From JAICLV01 sp036380925 (GTDB lineage: Bacteria > Actinomycetota > Actinomycetes > Acidothermales > Acidothermaceae), in NCBI GenBank assembly GCA_036380925.1, contig DASVDW010000188.1, positions 1 through 16,023 on the forward strand: DNA of 16,023 nucleotides, written 5' to 3'. Both the position numbers and the translations under genes were made by a program. Under the pieces are notes generated by a model, which worked only from the letters and a program-made list of their open reading frames with translations, was not told the DNA's origin and ran no database searches. Of this stretch, positions 7,262-13,074 are shown piece by piece (positions within the stretch are counted from its first letter, which is position 1; every line of letters begins with the position of its first letter).

Positions 7262-7861
7262 ATGACGGCCGCCCAGACCAGCGCGCGCGTGACGATGCAC
7301 GTGCAGCCGCCGGGGGCCGATCCGCCCGCTGGGCGGCACGCGCTGCGGCCGAACCGGCGCAGTCTGGTCGTGGCGGCCCTCGCCACGCTGGCGGCGGCGA
7401 TCGGCCTGCTGGTCGCCTTGCCGACGCCGCGGGCCGACACGGTGATTCCGGTCGACCCGTCGGCCGCCATCAGCAAGGCGAAGTCGACCCCAGGGTTCAC
7501 GGTGCGCCTTCCGCAGCCCCTGCCGGCCGGCTGGCAGCCGAACAGCGCGCGGTTTCAGCTCACCAAGGACGGCCCGCAGCTGCACATCGGCTATCTCGCT
7601 CCGGACGGCGGCTACGTCGGCCTGGAGCAGGCCGACATGCGCAACGTCCGGCGCTACGTCACCGTCCGCAGCGCGGGGAACGTGTTCGCCGACCTGCGCA
7701 CGATCAACGGCCAGGTCTGGGTGCACCTGACCAGCGACCGCAAGGCGCAAGACTCCCTCGCCTGGTTCGGCCCGCACGGTGTGGTGATGGTCACCGGCAC
7801 CGCCAGCGTGGCCAACCTGGAGCAGCTCGCCGCCAGCCTGCACTTGAACCCGAGCGGTTAG
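7262..7861 (+). CDS. DUF4245 membrane-anchored protein
   Basis: A 199-residue protein with a short cytoplasmic N-terminus, one hydrophobic segment at 34-53 preceded by Arg-Arg, and an extracytoplasmic domain of DUF4245 type (about 57-199). The domain includes STPGFTVRLPQPLPAGW, a GYLAPDGGYVGLEQAD stretch and the C-terminal LEQLAASLH. Function is unknown. The gene is conserved opposite glpX in actinobacteria (Rv1100 in M. tuberculosis), which suggests a shared promoter region more than a shared pathway. The ATG at 7262 is chosen over an upstream in-frame start at 7169 because GGGGGAG lies 9 nt before it and the longer form would overlap the start of glpX. Its TAG stop overlaps the TAA stop of xseB on the opposite strand (7858-7861). 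Confidence 0.87.
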   Translation: MTAAQTSARVTMHVQPPGADPPAGRHALRPNRRSLVVAALATLAAAIGLLVALPTPRADTVIPVDPSAAISKAKSTPGFTVRLPQPLPAGWQPNSARFQLTKDGPQLHIGYLAPDGGYVGLEQADMRNVRRYVTVRSAGNVFADLRTINGQVWVHLTSDRKAQDSLAWFGPHGVVMVTGTASVANLEQLAASLHLNPSG

Positions 7862-8145
7862 CCGGCGTCCTCGGGTTCGTCGTCCGCATGATTCGGGCTT
7901 TGCGCCGGACGACGCGCGGCCAGTCGCGCGCGGGCGCCGTCGAGCCAGCTTTGGCAAATGCGCGCGAGCTCCTCGCCGCGCTCCCACAAGGCAAGCGACC
8001 GCTCCAACGGCAGCCCGCCGGACTCCAGTTGCCGGACGACGTCGAGCAGCTCCTCGCGGGCCTCCTCATACGACAGCTGCTCTGCTGGCGCTGCCCGCTC
8101 TGCCCGCTCTGCCCGGTCTGCTGGCTCTTTCGGATTCGCCGCCAT
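7858..8145 (-). CDS. xseB: Exodeoxyribonuclease VII small subunit
   Basis: A 95-residue helical small subunit that binds XseA to form exonuclease VII, which degrades single-stranded DNA from both ends. The core at about 25-75 (SYEEAREELLDVVRQLESGG, LERSLALWERGEELAR) is the family signature of two paired helices. An N-terminal extension contains a repeated ERA tripeptide encoded by an exact 9-bp tandem repeat (8097-8114). The acidic tail is DDEPEDAG. Neither possible start has a clear Shine-Dalgarno. The ATG at 8145 is used here, but a GTG at 8172 would overlap the end of xseA by 8 nt and allow translational coupling, adding nine residues. It follows xseA on the same strand. Confidence 0.92.
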   Translation of the reverse strand: MAANPKEPADRAERAERAAPAEQLSYEEAREELLDVVRQLESGGLPLERSLALWERGEELARICQSWLDGARARLAARRPAQSPNHADDEPEDAG

Positions 8146-8164
8146 GGACCGCAAGCGTAGGGCG

Positions 8165-9385
8165 TCAGTCACCCGGCGCCAGGATCTTGGTGACCTCCGC
8201 GGCGACCCGCCCGCTGGCCAGCCGAATCTGCAGGCCCTTGCCGCGCGCGGTCTGCGCGGCGGACGTGACGACGTGCCCGGCGTCGTCCTGCACGATCGCG
8301 TAGCCGCGCTCGAGGGTGGCGGACGGCGAAAGCGAGCGCACCCGGGCGAGCAGGTGGCCGACCTCGTCGGACGCGCGGTCGAGCTGACCGGTGAGGCACC
8401 GGGCGGCGCGGGCCGCCAGCTCGCCGATTTCGACGCTTCGGCGGTCGAGGTCGCGGTGTGGCGCCGCGAGGGCCGGCCGGGCGCGCAACGCGTCCAACCC
8501 GTGCTGCTCGCGGTCGATTCGGGTCTCGACGCAGCGACGCGCGCGGTCACGCAGCTGGGCGATGCGGTGCTGCTCCTCGGCGACGTCCGGGACGACGAGC
8601 TTGCCGGCGTCGGTTGGTGTGGAGGCGCGCACGTCGGCGACCAGGTCGAGCAGCGGGGAGTCCGGTTCGTGGCCGATCGCGCTCACGACCGGCGTGAAGC
8701 ACTTCGCGACCGCGCGCAGCAGCGCCTCGTCGGAGAACGGCAGCAGGTCTTCGACGCTGCCGCCGCCGCGCGCGATGACGATGACGTCGACGGACCTGTC
8801 GGCCTCGAGGCTGTGCAGCGCCTTGGTGATCTCCGGCACCGCGTAGGGGCCTTGCACGGCGACCGCCTCGACCCGGAAGTTGACCGCCGGCCAGTGCCGT
8901 TTGGCGTTTTCCAAGACGTCGCGCTCCGCGGCGGATCCGCGGCCGCAGATCAACCCGACGGTGTTGGGCAGGAACGGCAGCGGTCGCTTGCGTTCGGCGG
9001 CGAAGAGCCCCTCGCTGGCCAGTAGTTGTTTGAGGCGCTCGATGCGCGCGAGCAACTCACCGACTCCGACCGGTCGGATGTCGAACGCCTTCAGCGTGAG
9101 CGTTCCTTTGGGCAGGTAGTACTCGGGCTTGGCCCAGACCACGACCCGCACGCCCTCGCTGACCTGCAGCGAGTCGACCAGCTGGCGGGCGGCGGTGACC
9201 CGCAGCGAGATGTCGGCCGCGGGGTCGCGCAGGGTGAAGAACACCGTGCTGGCGCCGGGGCGGCGACTGATCTCGGTGAGCTGACCGTCGATCCACACCC
9301 GGCCGAGCCGCCCGACCCATTGGCCGATCAGATTGGCCACCGTGCGGACCGGGACCGGCCGCTCCGCGCTCGATTCCAACGCCAC
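8165..9385 (-). CDS. xseA: Exodeoxyribonuclease VII large subunit
   Basis: A 406-residue catalytic subunit of exonuclease VII. The N-terminal OB-fold (about 10-105, with GRVWIDGQLTEISRRPGAST) binds single-stranded DNA. The central nuclease domain carries GLICGRGSAAERDVLENAKR, RGGGSVEDLLPFSDE (Arg206-Ser210 onward) and SAIGHEPDSPLLDLVAD. The C-terminal coiled-coil region and the ERGYAIV strand complete the family layout. Length is normal for actinobacteria, which lack the long insert of the enterobacterial enzyme. The start is GTG at 9385 with no Shine-Dalgarno. TAGGCT lies 8 nt upstream, so the mRNA is probably leaderless. Divergent from ispH and followed by xseB. Confidence 0.96.
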   Translation of the reverse strand: MALESSAERPVPVRTVANLIGQWVGRLGRVWIDGQLTEISRRPGASTVFFTLRDPAADISLRVTAARQLVDSLQVSEGVRVVVWAKPEYYLPKGTLTLKAFDIRPVGVGELLARIERLKQLLASEGLFAAERKRPLPFLPNTVGLICGRGSAAERDVLENAKRHWPAVNFRVEAVAVQGPYAVPEITKALHSLEADRSVDVIVIARGGGSVEDLLPFSDEALLRAVAKCFTPVVSAIGHEPDSPLLDLVADVRASTPTDAGKLVVPDVAEEQHRIAQLRDRARRCVETRIDREQHGLDALRARPALAAPHRDLDRRSVEIGELAARAARCLTGQLDRASDEVGHLLARVRSLSPSATLERGYAIVQDDAGHVVTSAAQTARGKGLQIRLASGRVAAEVTKILAPGD

Positions 9386-9393
9386 GCTGACCG

Positions 9394-9399
9394 AGCCTA
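9394..9399 (-). promoter_or_regulatory. -10 element of a leaderless xseA promoter
   Basis: TAGGCT on the minus strand, 8 nt, then the GTG start codon. This matches the TANNNT consensus and the spacing seen in front of ychF in this window. No -35 is recognisable, which is common for actinobacterial promoters. Confidence 0.45.
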
Positions 9400-9440
9400 G
9401 GCGCGCCGACGCCGGTTGATCACGTTAAGGACGTGTACCT

Positions 9441-9510
9441 GCCCCAGGACAGGCCTGTGGAGGTGTCCAGGGGCGTGTTCGGCTGTCCAGGGCCGCCCGA
9501 AAAGGCGGCC
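9441..9510 (+). promoter_or_regulatory. Repeat-rich ispH promoter, candidate operators
   Basis: Three structures lie directly upstream of the ispH -10. GCCCCAGGACA (9441-9451) and TGTCCAGGGGC (9464-9474) form an 11-bp inverted repeat with a single A-A mismatch and a 12-nt spacer. TGTCCAGG occurs again at 9484-9491, exactly 20 bp after its first copy. GGCCGCC (9491-9497) and GGCGGCC (9504-9510) form a perfect 7-bp inverted repeat around CGAAAA, ending 3 nt before the -10. If ispH is leaderless, these are DNA sites and not leader RNA. The last one occupies the -35/-10 spacer, where a repressor would block polymerase. Confidence 0.5.
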
Positions 9511-9513
9511 ACT

Positions 9514-9519
9514 TACGAT
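9514..9519 (+). promoter_or_regulatory. -10 element of a leaderless ispH promoter
   Basis: TACGAT is followed by exactly 6 nt and then the ATG at 9526. There is no Shine-Dalgarno before that ATG, so translation most likely begins on a leaderless transcript starting at the A of ATG. Confidence 0.6.
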
Positions 9520-9525
9520 GGGACC

Positions 9526-10482
9526 ATGACTTCTTCGAAGCGCGTCCTGCTCGCCCAGCCGCGCGGCTTCTGCGCTGGCGTCGAGCGTGCGGTCGACACG
9601 GTCGAGAAGGCGCTCGAGGTGCACGGCGCGCCGGTCTATGTGCGCAAGCAGATCGTGCACAACAAGCACGTGGTCGCCGATCTGGAGGGCAAGGGCGCGA
9701 TCTTCGTCGAGGAGGCCGATGAGGTGCCCGAGGGCTCGATCGTGGTGCTCTCGGCGCATGGTGTCGCTCCCAGCGTTTACGCGCAGGCCGACCAGCGCCA
9801 GCTCCGCACAATCGACGCCACCTGCCCGCTGGTCACCAAGGTGCACCACGAGGCCCGCCGGTACGCCGCCCAAGACCTGGAGATCCTGCTCATCGGCCAC
9901 GCGAACCATGAGGAGGTTGTCGGCACCACCGGCGAGGCGCCCGACCGGGTGACCGTGGTCGACGGACCCGAGGCGGCCGCCACCGTCGAGGTCAAAGACC
10001 CGAACCGCATCGCGTGGCTGTCGCAAACCACCCTGTCGGTCGACGAGACCCTGGAGACGGTGCGAGCCCTGCGCAAGCGCTTCCCCAACCTGATCGATCC
10101 GCCGAGCGACGACATCTGCTACGCGACCCAAAACCGCCAGGGCGCGGTGAAGAAGATCGCCGCGATGTCCGACCTGGTGATCGTCGTCGGCTCGCGCAAC
10201 TCGTCGAACTCGGTGCGGCTGGTGGAGGTGGCGCTCGACTGCGGGGCGCGTGCCGCTCACCTGGTGGACGACGCGGCCGAGATCGACGAGTCGTGGTTGG
10301 ACGGCGTCGACACGGTCGGTGTGAGCAGCGGCGCCTCGGTGCCGGAGTCGTTGGTGACCGGGGTGCTGAGCTGGCTGGCCGAGCGCGGCTATGACGACGT
10401 CGTCGAGATCGACGCGGAGCGCGAGACGCTCACGTTCGCGTTGCCGCCGGAGCTGCGTCGCGACATCAAATCCCGCGGCTGA
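9526..10482 (+). CDS. ispH: 4-hydroxy-3-methylbut-2-enyl diphosphate reductase
   Basis: A 318-residue iron-sulfur enzyme (IspH/LytB) catalysing the last step of the MEP pathway, the reduction of HMBPP to isopentenyl and dimethylallyl diphosphate. The three cluster ligands are present: Cys16 (QPRGFCAGVERAV), Cys100 (DATCPLV) and Cys198 (DDICYATQNRQ). Substrate-binding motifs include SAHGVAP, GHANHEEVVGTTGE with the catalytic glutamate, and SRNSSNSVRLVEVA. Length is typical. ATG 9526 is chosen over the longer in-frame start at 9433 because the family begins with KRVLLAQPRGFC, and TACGAT sits 6 nt upstream as a leaderless promoter. The added upstream residues show no conserved motif. The products feed the prenyl synthase at 2702. 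The gene is convergent with the DUF6542 gene. Confidence 0.97.
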   Translation: MTSSKRVLLAQPRGFCAGVERAVDTVEKALEVHGAPVYVRKQIVHNKHVVADLEGKGAIFVEEADEVPEGSIVVLSAHGVAPSVYAQADQRQLRTIDATCPLVTKVHHEARRYAAQDLEILLIGHANHEEVVGTTGEAPDRVTVVDGPEAAATVEVKDPNRIAWLSQTTLSVDETLETVRALRKRFPNLIDPPSDDICYATQNRQGAVKKIAAMSDLVIVVGSRNSSNSVRLVEVALDCGARAAHLVDDAAEIDESWLDGVDTVGVSSGASVPESLVTGVLSWLAERGYDDVVEIDAERETLTFALPPELRRDIKSRG

Positions 10483-10496
10483 GTCCCGCGGCTGAA
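10471..10496 (+). repeat. 13-bp tandem duplication across the ispH stop codon
   Basis: TCCCGCGGCTGAG (10471-10483) is followed at once by TCCCGCGGCTGAA (10484-10496), 12 of 13 identical. The first copy contains the ispH TGA. The second lies just downstream and carries a duplicate TGA in another frame. Confidence 0.85.
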
Positions 10497-10500
10497 TCCA

Positions 10501-10521
10501 CTCGGCGCGACGGCGCCCGAG
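10501..10521 (+). terminator. ispH: Possible terminator after ispH
   Basis: CTCGGCGC (10501-10508) pairs with GCG and CCGAG (10513-10521) around a GACG tetraloop, with one bulged C at 10516. It begins 19 nt after the ispH stop. A TTTT lies about 20 nt further on, too far for a textbook U-tract, so this is a U-poor actinobacterial-style terminator at best. It might also act on convergent DUF6542 transcripts. Confidence 0.4.
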
Positions 10522-10551
10522 CTGGTGGACGCTCGCCGATTTTCTTGCCGG

Positions 10552-11088
10552 CTAACGCCGATCGGCGGCGCCTAGCCGGTACCAGCCGATCGCGGCCGCG
10601 AGCACGGTGCCGACCCAGATCGCGGGCGCTCCCGTGACGAACGCGTTGGCGAGGTAGAACGCCTCCCGGGTCAGCAGGCCGCCGGTCAGGCCGCCTTGGT
10701 CGATCAGGCTCATCACGAAGATCAGCACGCAGTACAGCAACGGCGGCGCGACCATCGCGGTGCGCAGGTCTTTTCTTCGGACGGCGAGGGCGCCGAGCGC
10801 GCTCGAGATCACGAACAGCACCCCGAACAGGTGCCCCCGATGGCCGGAGATCGCCATGTCGAGCAATCCACCGACGAACGTCGCGGCGAAGACAAGGACG
10901 ACGAGTCCGCGGCCGGTGACCCCGGGCGGACGCCGGGTTGCCGGTGCGCGGCTGCCGCGCGTCTTGTCCGCCTCGGCAGGCTCGGTCCGCTGGCCAGGCT
11001 CGGCAGCGTCGGCCGGCTGGGCCGCTTGGGCCGGTTGGGCCGGTTGCGGTTCGACGGGCTGGAAGGCAGCTTCGGGCACGACGACCAC
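10552..11088 (-). CDS. DUF6542 four-helix membrane protein
   Basis: A 178-residue protein of unknown function resembling Rv1111c-type DUF6542 proteins, which sit between lytB and ychF. Residues 1-60 are a cytoplasmic-type Pro/Ala/Gln-rich tail that includes a four-unit 9-bp repeat (11011-11046) encoding QPA, QPA, QAA, QPA. Four hydrophobic segments follow at about 61-80, 87-103, 110-129 and 148-170. GTG 11088 is the longest plausible start and has no Shine-Dalgarno. GTG 11079 (codon 4) is attractive because TAGCGT (11087-11092) lies 7 nt upstream, giving a leaderless start. The gene is convergent with ispH and separated from the upstream operon by a strong hairpin, so it is probably its own unit. 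Confidence 0.83.
   Translation of the reverse strand: MVVVPEAAFQPVEPQPAQPAQAAQPADAAEPGQRTEPAEADKTRGSRAPATRRPPGVTGRGLVVLVFAATFVGGLLDMAISGHRGHLFGVLFVISSALGALAVRRKDLRTAMVAPPLLYCVLIFVMSLIDQGGLTGGLLTREAFYLANAFVTGAPAIWVGTVLAAAIGWYRLGAADRR
11011..11046 (-). repeat. Four-unit 9-bp tandem repeat inside the DUF6542 gene
   Basis: Four consecutive 9-mers on the + strand, GGCCGGCTG, GGCCGCTTG, GGCCGGTTG and GGCCGGTTG, encode repeated Gln-Pro/Ala-Ala triplets in the N-terminal tail of the membrane protein. The last two units are identical, pointing to recent slippage. Confidence 0.85.
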
Positions 11089-11141
11089 GCTAAGGCGCAG
11101 GCCCGGCGCGGCGCGCGTGCGACGCGCCTCATCTTGTCCGG

Positions 11142-11186
11142 TTCCCGGACCAGGCGGCTGGCCGCCCCGGCCGCCTGGTCCGGGAA
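11142..11186 (-). terminator. Strong terminator hairpin after the DUF3618 operon
   Basis: TTCCCGGACCAGGCGGC (11142-11158) and its exact reverse complement (11170-11186) give a perfect 17-bp stem. It can extend by one G-U and two G-C pairs to 20 bp with a 5-nt loop (11162-11166). It begins 13 nt beyond the DUF3618 stop on the minus strand and lies before the DUF6542 start. There is no U-tract, as is common for GC-rich actinobacterial terminators. Its near symmetry means it could work in both directions. Confidence 0.75.
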
Positions 11187-11198
11187 AGCGCCCACCGG

Positions 11199-11882
11199 CT
11201 AATACTGCGAACGGTCCGGCGCTTGGCTCACGCTTTCCGTCGAGTGGTCTCGCGCCTCGGCGGTCGTGTTCTTGATCTGATCGGCCATCTCCGAACCGGA
11301 TTGCTTGGCCTGGTCGGCTGTCGTGCCGGCGGCCGCCGCGGCGCTGTCCTTCACTCGTTGCGCCGCATCTTGTGCCGCAGGGGCAAGGTTTTCTCTCATC
11401 TGCTGTGCCGACTCGGTTAGCGCCTCCTTCGCCGGTTCCAGCATGTCGGCGTTGTCGCGAAGCGTGTTCACGGCTTGGGTTTCCGCCCGCGAGGCCGGGA
11501 ACAGGGCGGCCGCGAGCATGCCCGCGCCGAACGCGATGAGTCCGGCCGCGAGAGGACTGCCTTGAGTGCCCGCGCGGATCTGCTCAGGAGCCCGCTGCGC
11601 GGCGTCGCTGACCGACGAGCCCAACGACGACGTCGCCTCGCCAACTGACGAGGACACCGCCGCTGACGTCGTGCCGACCGACTCGCGCGTGGTCTGCAAC
11701 GCGTCGGCGGCCGACCCCATCACTCGTTCCTTGATGCCGACCGCGGACCGGCGGATCGACTCCGTGCGCCGGCGCGCCACGTGCGCCGGATTCACTCGAT
11801 CCGCCAGCGTGTCGACGTTCGACGAGAGGTCGGCTCGGGTGCGTTCGACTTCCCTCTTCAGCTCGTCGGGTGTTTGGCCCAT
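11199..11882 (-). CDS. DUF3618 one-TM protein
   Basis: A 227-residue protein. The N-terminal DUF3618 motif (TPDELKREVERTRADLSSNV, then DTLADRVNPAHVARRR) covers residues 4-39 and looks like a charged amphipathic helix. Residues 55-105 are Ser/Ala/Thr-rich. A single hydrophobic segment lies at about 108-129, and residues 145-227 form a low-complexity helical tail rich in Ala, Gln, Lys and Asp. Function is unknown; envelope or stress association is inferred from the neighbours. The ATG at 11882 has a full AAGGAGG Shine-Dalgarno (7-nt spacing) lying within the end of the Holin-X-like gene. The two genes overlap by 25 nt, so they are co-transcribed and probably translationally coupled. A longer in-frame start at 12014 is not supported. 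It is the last gene of the operon, ending at a strong hairpin. Confidence 0.88.
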   Translation of the reverse strand: MGQTPDELKREVERTRADLSSNVDTLADRVNPAHVARRRTESIRRSAVGIKERVMGSAADALQTTRESVGTTSAAVSSSVGEATSSLGSSVSDAAQRAPEQIRAGTQGSPLAAGLIAFGAGMLAAALFPASRAETQAVNTLRDNADMLEPAKEALTESAQQMRENLAPAAQDAAQRVKDSAAAAAGTTADQAKQSGSEMADQIKNTTAEARDHSTESVSQAPDRSQY

Positions 11883-12316
11883 TGTGCGTCCTCCTTCAAA
11901 GTCTCCACGGTCCGTCGCGGCGTTGGGTCGACCTCGCGCATCTGTTCGCGGGCGCGCGCGAAGAGCACCGCGCCGATGACCGCCCACACCGCCGCGATGA
12001 TGAGAGCCGCCCAATCGAGCCCTAGCGCGCGTCCGATGCCGAACACCGCGGCGAACGACAGCAGCACGATCGCGAGGTATCCGGCGAAGCCGGCCGCGCC
12101 GTACATCGCGGCGCCCTTTCCTGCCTTGGTCGCCTCTTCCTTCACTTCAGCTTTTGCCAGCTCGACCTCTTGTCGCATCAGTCGTGACAAGTCGGTCGTG
12201 ATGTCGCCGATGAGCGCGCCGATCGACGTGTCATTGGTCGAATCGCCGCGGGGAACTGCCTCCCCGGACGCTCGATCGGCGCCTAACTCCGACGGGTACG
12301 GGGGATTCGTCGTCAC
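11858..12316 (-). CDS. Holin-X-like (phage holin superfamily III, DUF1469-type) membrane protein
   Basis: A 152-residue membrane protein. The N-terminal 30 residues are polar, followed by the conserved amphipathic helix SIGALIGDITTDLSRLMRQE and VELAKAEVKEEATKAGKGAA (31-70). Two transmembrane segments follow at about 71-95 and 99-120, then a charged tail. Despite the family name there is no phage context here. These are chromosomal actinobacterial proteins usually found with DUF3618 proteins. The start GTG at 12316 overlaps the TGA stop of the preceding gene in a GTGA tetranucleotide, and its end overlaps the DUF3618 start by 25 nt. It is thus the middle gene of a three-gene unit. Function is unknown; a role in membrane or envelope stress is inferred. 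Confidence 0.88.
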   Translation of the reverse strand: MTTNPPYPSELGADRASGEAVPRGDSTNDTSIGALIGDITTDLSRLMRQEVELAKAEVKEEATKAGKGAAMYGAAGFAGYLAIVLLSFAAVFGIGRALGLDWAALIIAAVWAVIGAVLFARAREQMREVDPTPRRTVETLKEDAQWAKHPTS

Positions 12317-12924
12317 CAGCCACCGCCAGGGCTGTCGCGTAGGTCGATCGGCTCGTCGCGCCTGAGGCCGGTCGTTGGCGTCGCACCGGTGTGGTGGCTG
12401 GCGTCGGCGTCGTCCATGCGAGATGCGGCTTTCGCGGCCCGAGTCATGCGACCGACCGCGGCTCCGGCCACTGCTGCGGACAGCAAGAAAAGACCCGGAC
12501 GCCGGCGGGCGAACCGCCGCATCTCCCCGACAACGCCGTCTGGCCCGCGTGACTCGAGGAAATCCGCGGTCCGCAGTCCATGGTCCGCCGCTTGGTGAAC
12601 GAGATCCCGCGCAGGTCCAGCGGAGCTGGACTCGGTCGCCATCTGCTTGAGCTGCTCCGACATCTGGCGCAAGTTTTGCGCGAGGCGCCGAGTCTGCTCT
12701 TCAACCTGCGTGCGTAGCTGATCTTTAGCTTGGCTGGTGAGATCGCGCACCTGATTCTGGGCCGTCGACGCCACGGCGGAAACCTGCTCCTTCGCCGTGC
12801 CGGCGATGTCGGACGTCGCGGAGCGGGCGTTGGTCGCGATCTCCTGCCCGGCGCCCTTGGCATGATCTGCAAGGCCGCGTGTTTGATCCTTTGTTTCGCT
12901 TGCTATGTCGTTGGTGCTGGTCAC
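12313..12924 (-). CDS. Helical one-TM protein, first gene of the Holin-X/DUF3618 operon
   Basis: A 203-residue protein. Residues 1-100 are an Ala/Gln/Lys/Asp/Thr-rich repetitive helical stretch reminiscent of LEA or apolipoprotein-like sequences (for example AKEQVSAVASTAQNQVRDL). A conserved segment follows at about 118-160: FLESRGPDGVVGEMRRFARR, then a short hydrophobic helix RPGLFLLSAAVAGAAVGR. The tail is polar. I recognise the arrangement as common beside Holin-X-like and DUF3618 genes but know no assigned function. The GTG at 12924 has an AGGAGG Shine-Dalgarno (12932-12937, 7-nt spacing), most of which is paired in a 10-bp hairpin. The stop codon overlaps the next start by 4 nt. A membrane-associated desiccation or osmotic stress role is speculative. 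Confidence 0.87.
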   Translation of the reverse strand: MTSTNDIASETKDQTRGLADHAKGAGQEIATNARSATSDIAGTAKEQVSAVASTAQNQVRDLTSQAKDQLRTQVEEQTRRLAQNLRQMSEQLKQMATESSSAGPARDLVHQAADHGLRTADFLESRGPDGVVGEMRRFARRRPGLFLLSAAVAGAAVGRMTRAAKAASRMDDADASHHTGATPTTGLRRDEPIDLRDSPGGGW

Positions 12925-12931
12925 CTAAGAA

Positions 12932-12957
12932 CCTCCTGCTGGTGGGTCCAGCAGGAA
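12932..12957 (-). promoter_or_regulatory. Shine-Dalgarno-sequestering hairpin before the operon
   Basis: On the minus strand, TTCCTGCTGG (12957-12948) pairs with CCAGCAGGAG (12942-12933) around an ACCCA loop. This gives eight perfect pairs plus one A-U and one G-U. Five of the six bases of the AGGAGG Shine-Dalgarno (12937-12932) lie in the 3' arm of the stem. The fold would hide the ribosome-binding site of the first gene, and through its overlapping starts it could limit the whole operon. It implies a 5' leader extending beyond 12957. No promoter could be assigned. Confidence 0.6.
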
Positions 12958-13013
12958 TGCCCAGGCGGGATTTGCTCACGCCTGCTCGCCGGCACGCGTT
13001 TTGGTGACGATTG

Positions 13014-13036
13014 CCTAGCGACAACGATGCGTTAGG
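13014..13036 (-). terminator. Weak hairpin after rmuC
   Basis: CCTAGCG (13014-13020) pairs with CGTTAGG (13030-13036) over 7 bp with one G-U and a 9-nt loop, starting 38 nt beyond the rmuC stop on the minus strand. There is no U-tract. It could end rmuC transcripts or be part of the promoter region of the next operon. The remainder of 12958-13074 shows nothing I can assign. Confidence 0.25.
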
Positions 13037-13074
13037 TGTCGGTGAATGAAGCGCGGCTCGCGTCAGTCGCTGGT

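Noticed and set aside
9433..9525. Longer in-frame N-terminus for IspH
   Set aside because: The added residues are not family-like and the stretch contains promoter repeats and the -10 element. The family starts near KRVLLAQPRGFC.
11883..12014. N-terminal extension of the DUF3618 protein
   Set aside because: The extension is an Arg/Gly-rich shadow of the Holin-X-like gene. AAGGAGG 7 nt before ATG 11882 fixes the start.
11858..12316. Prophage remnant (holin gene)
   Set aside because: The family name is misleading: no lysin, integrase, att site or other phage gene is near, and both neighbours are standard actinobacterial proteins.
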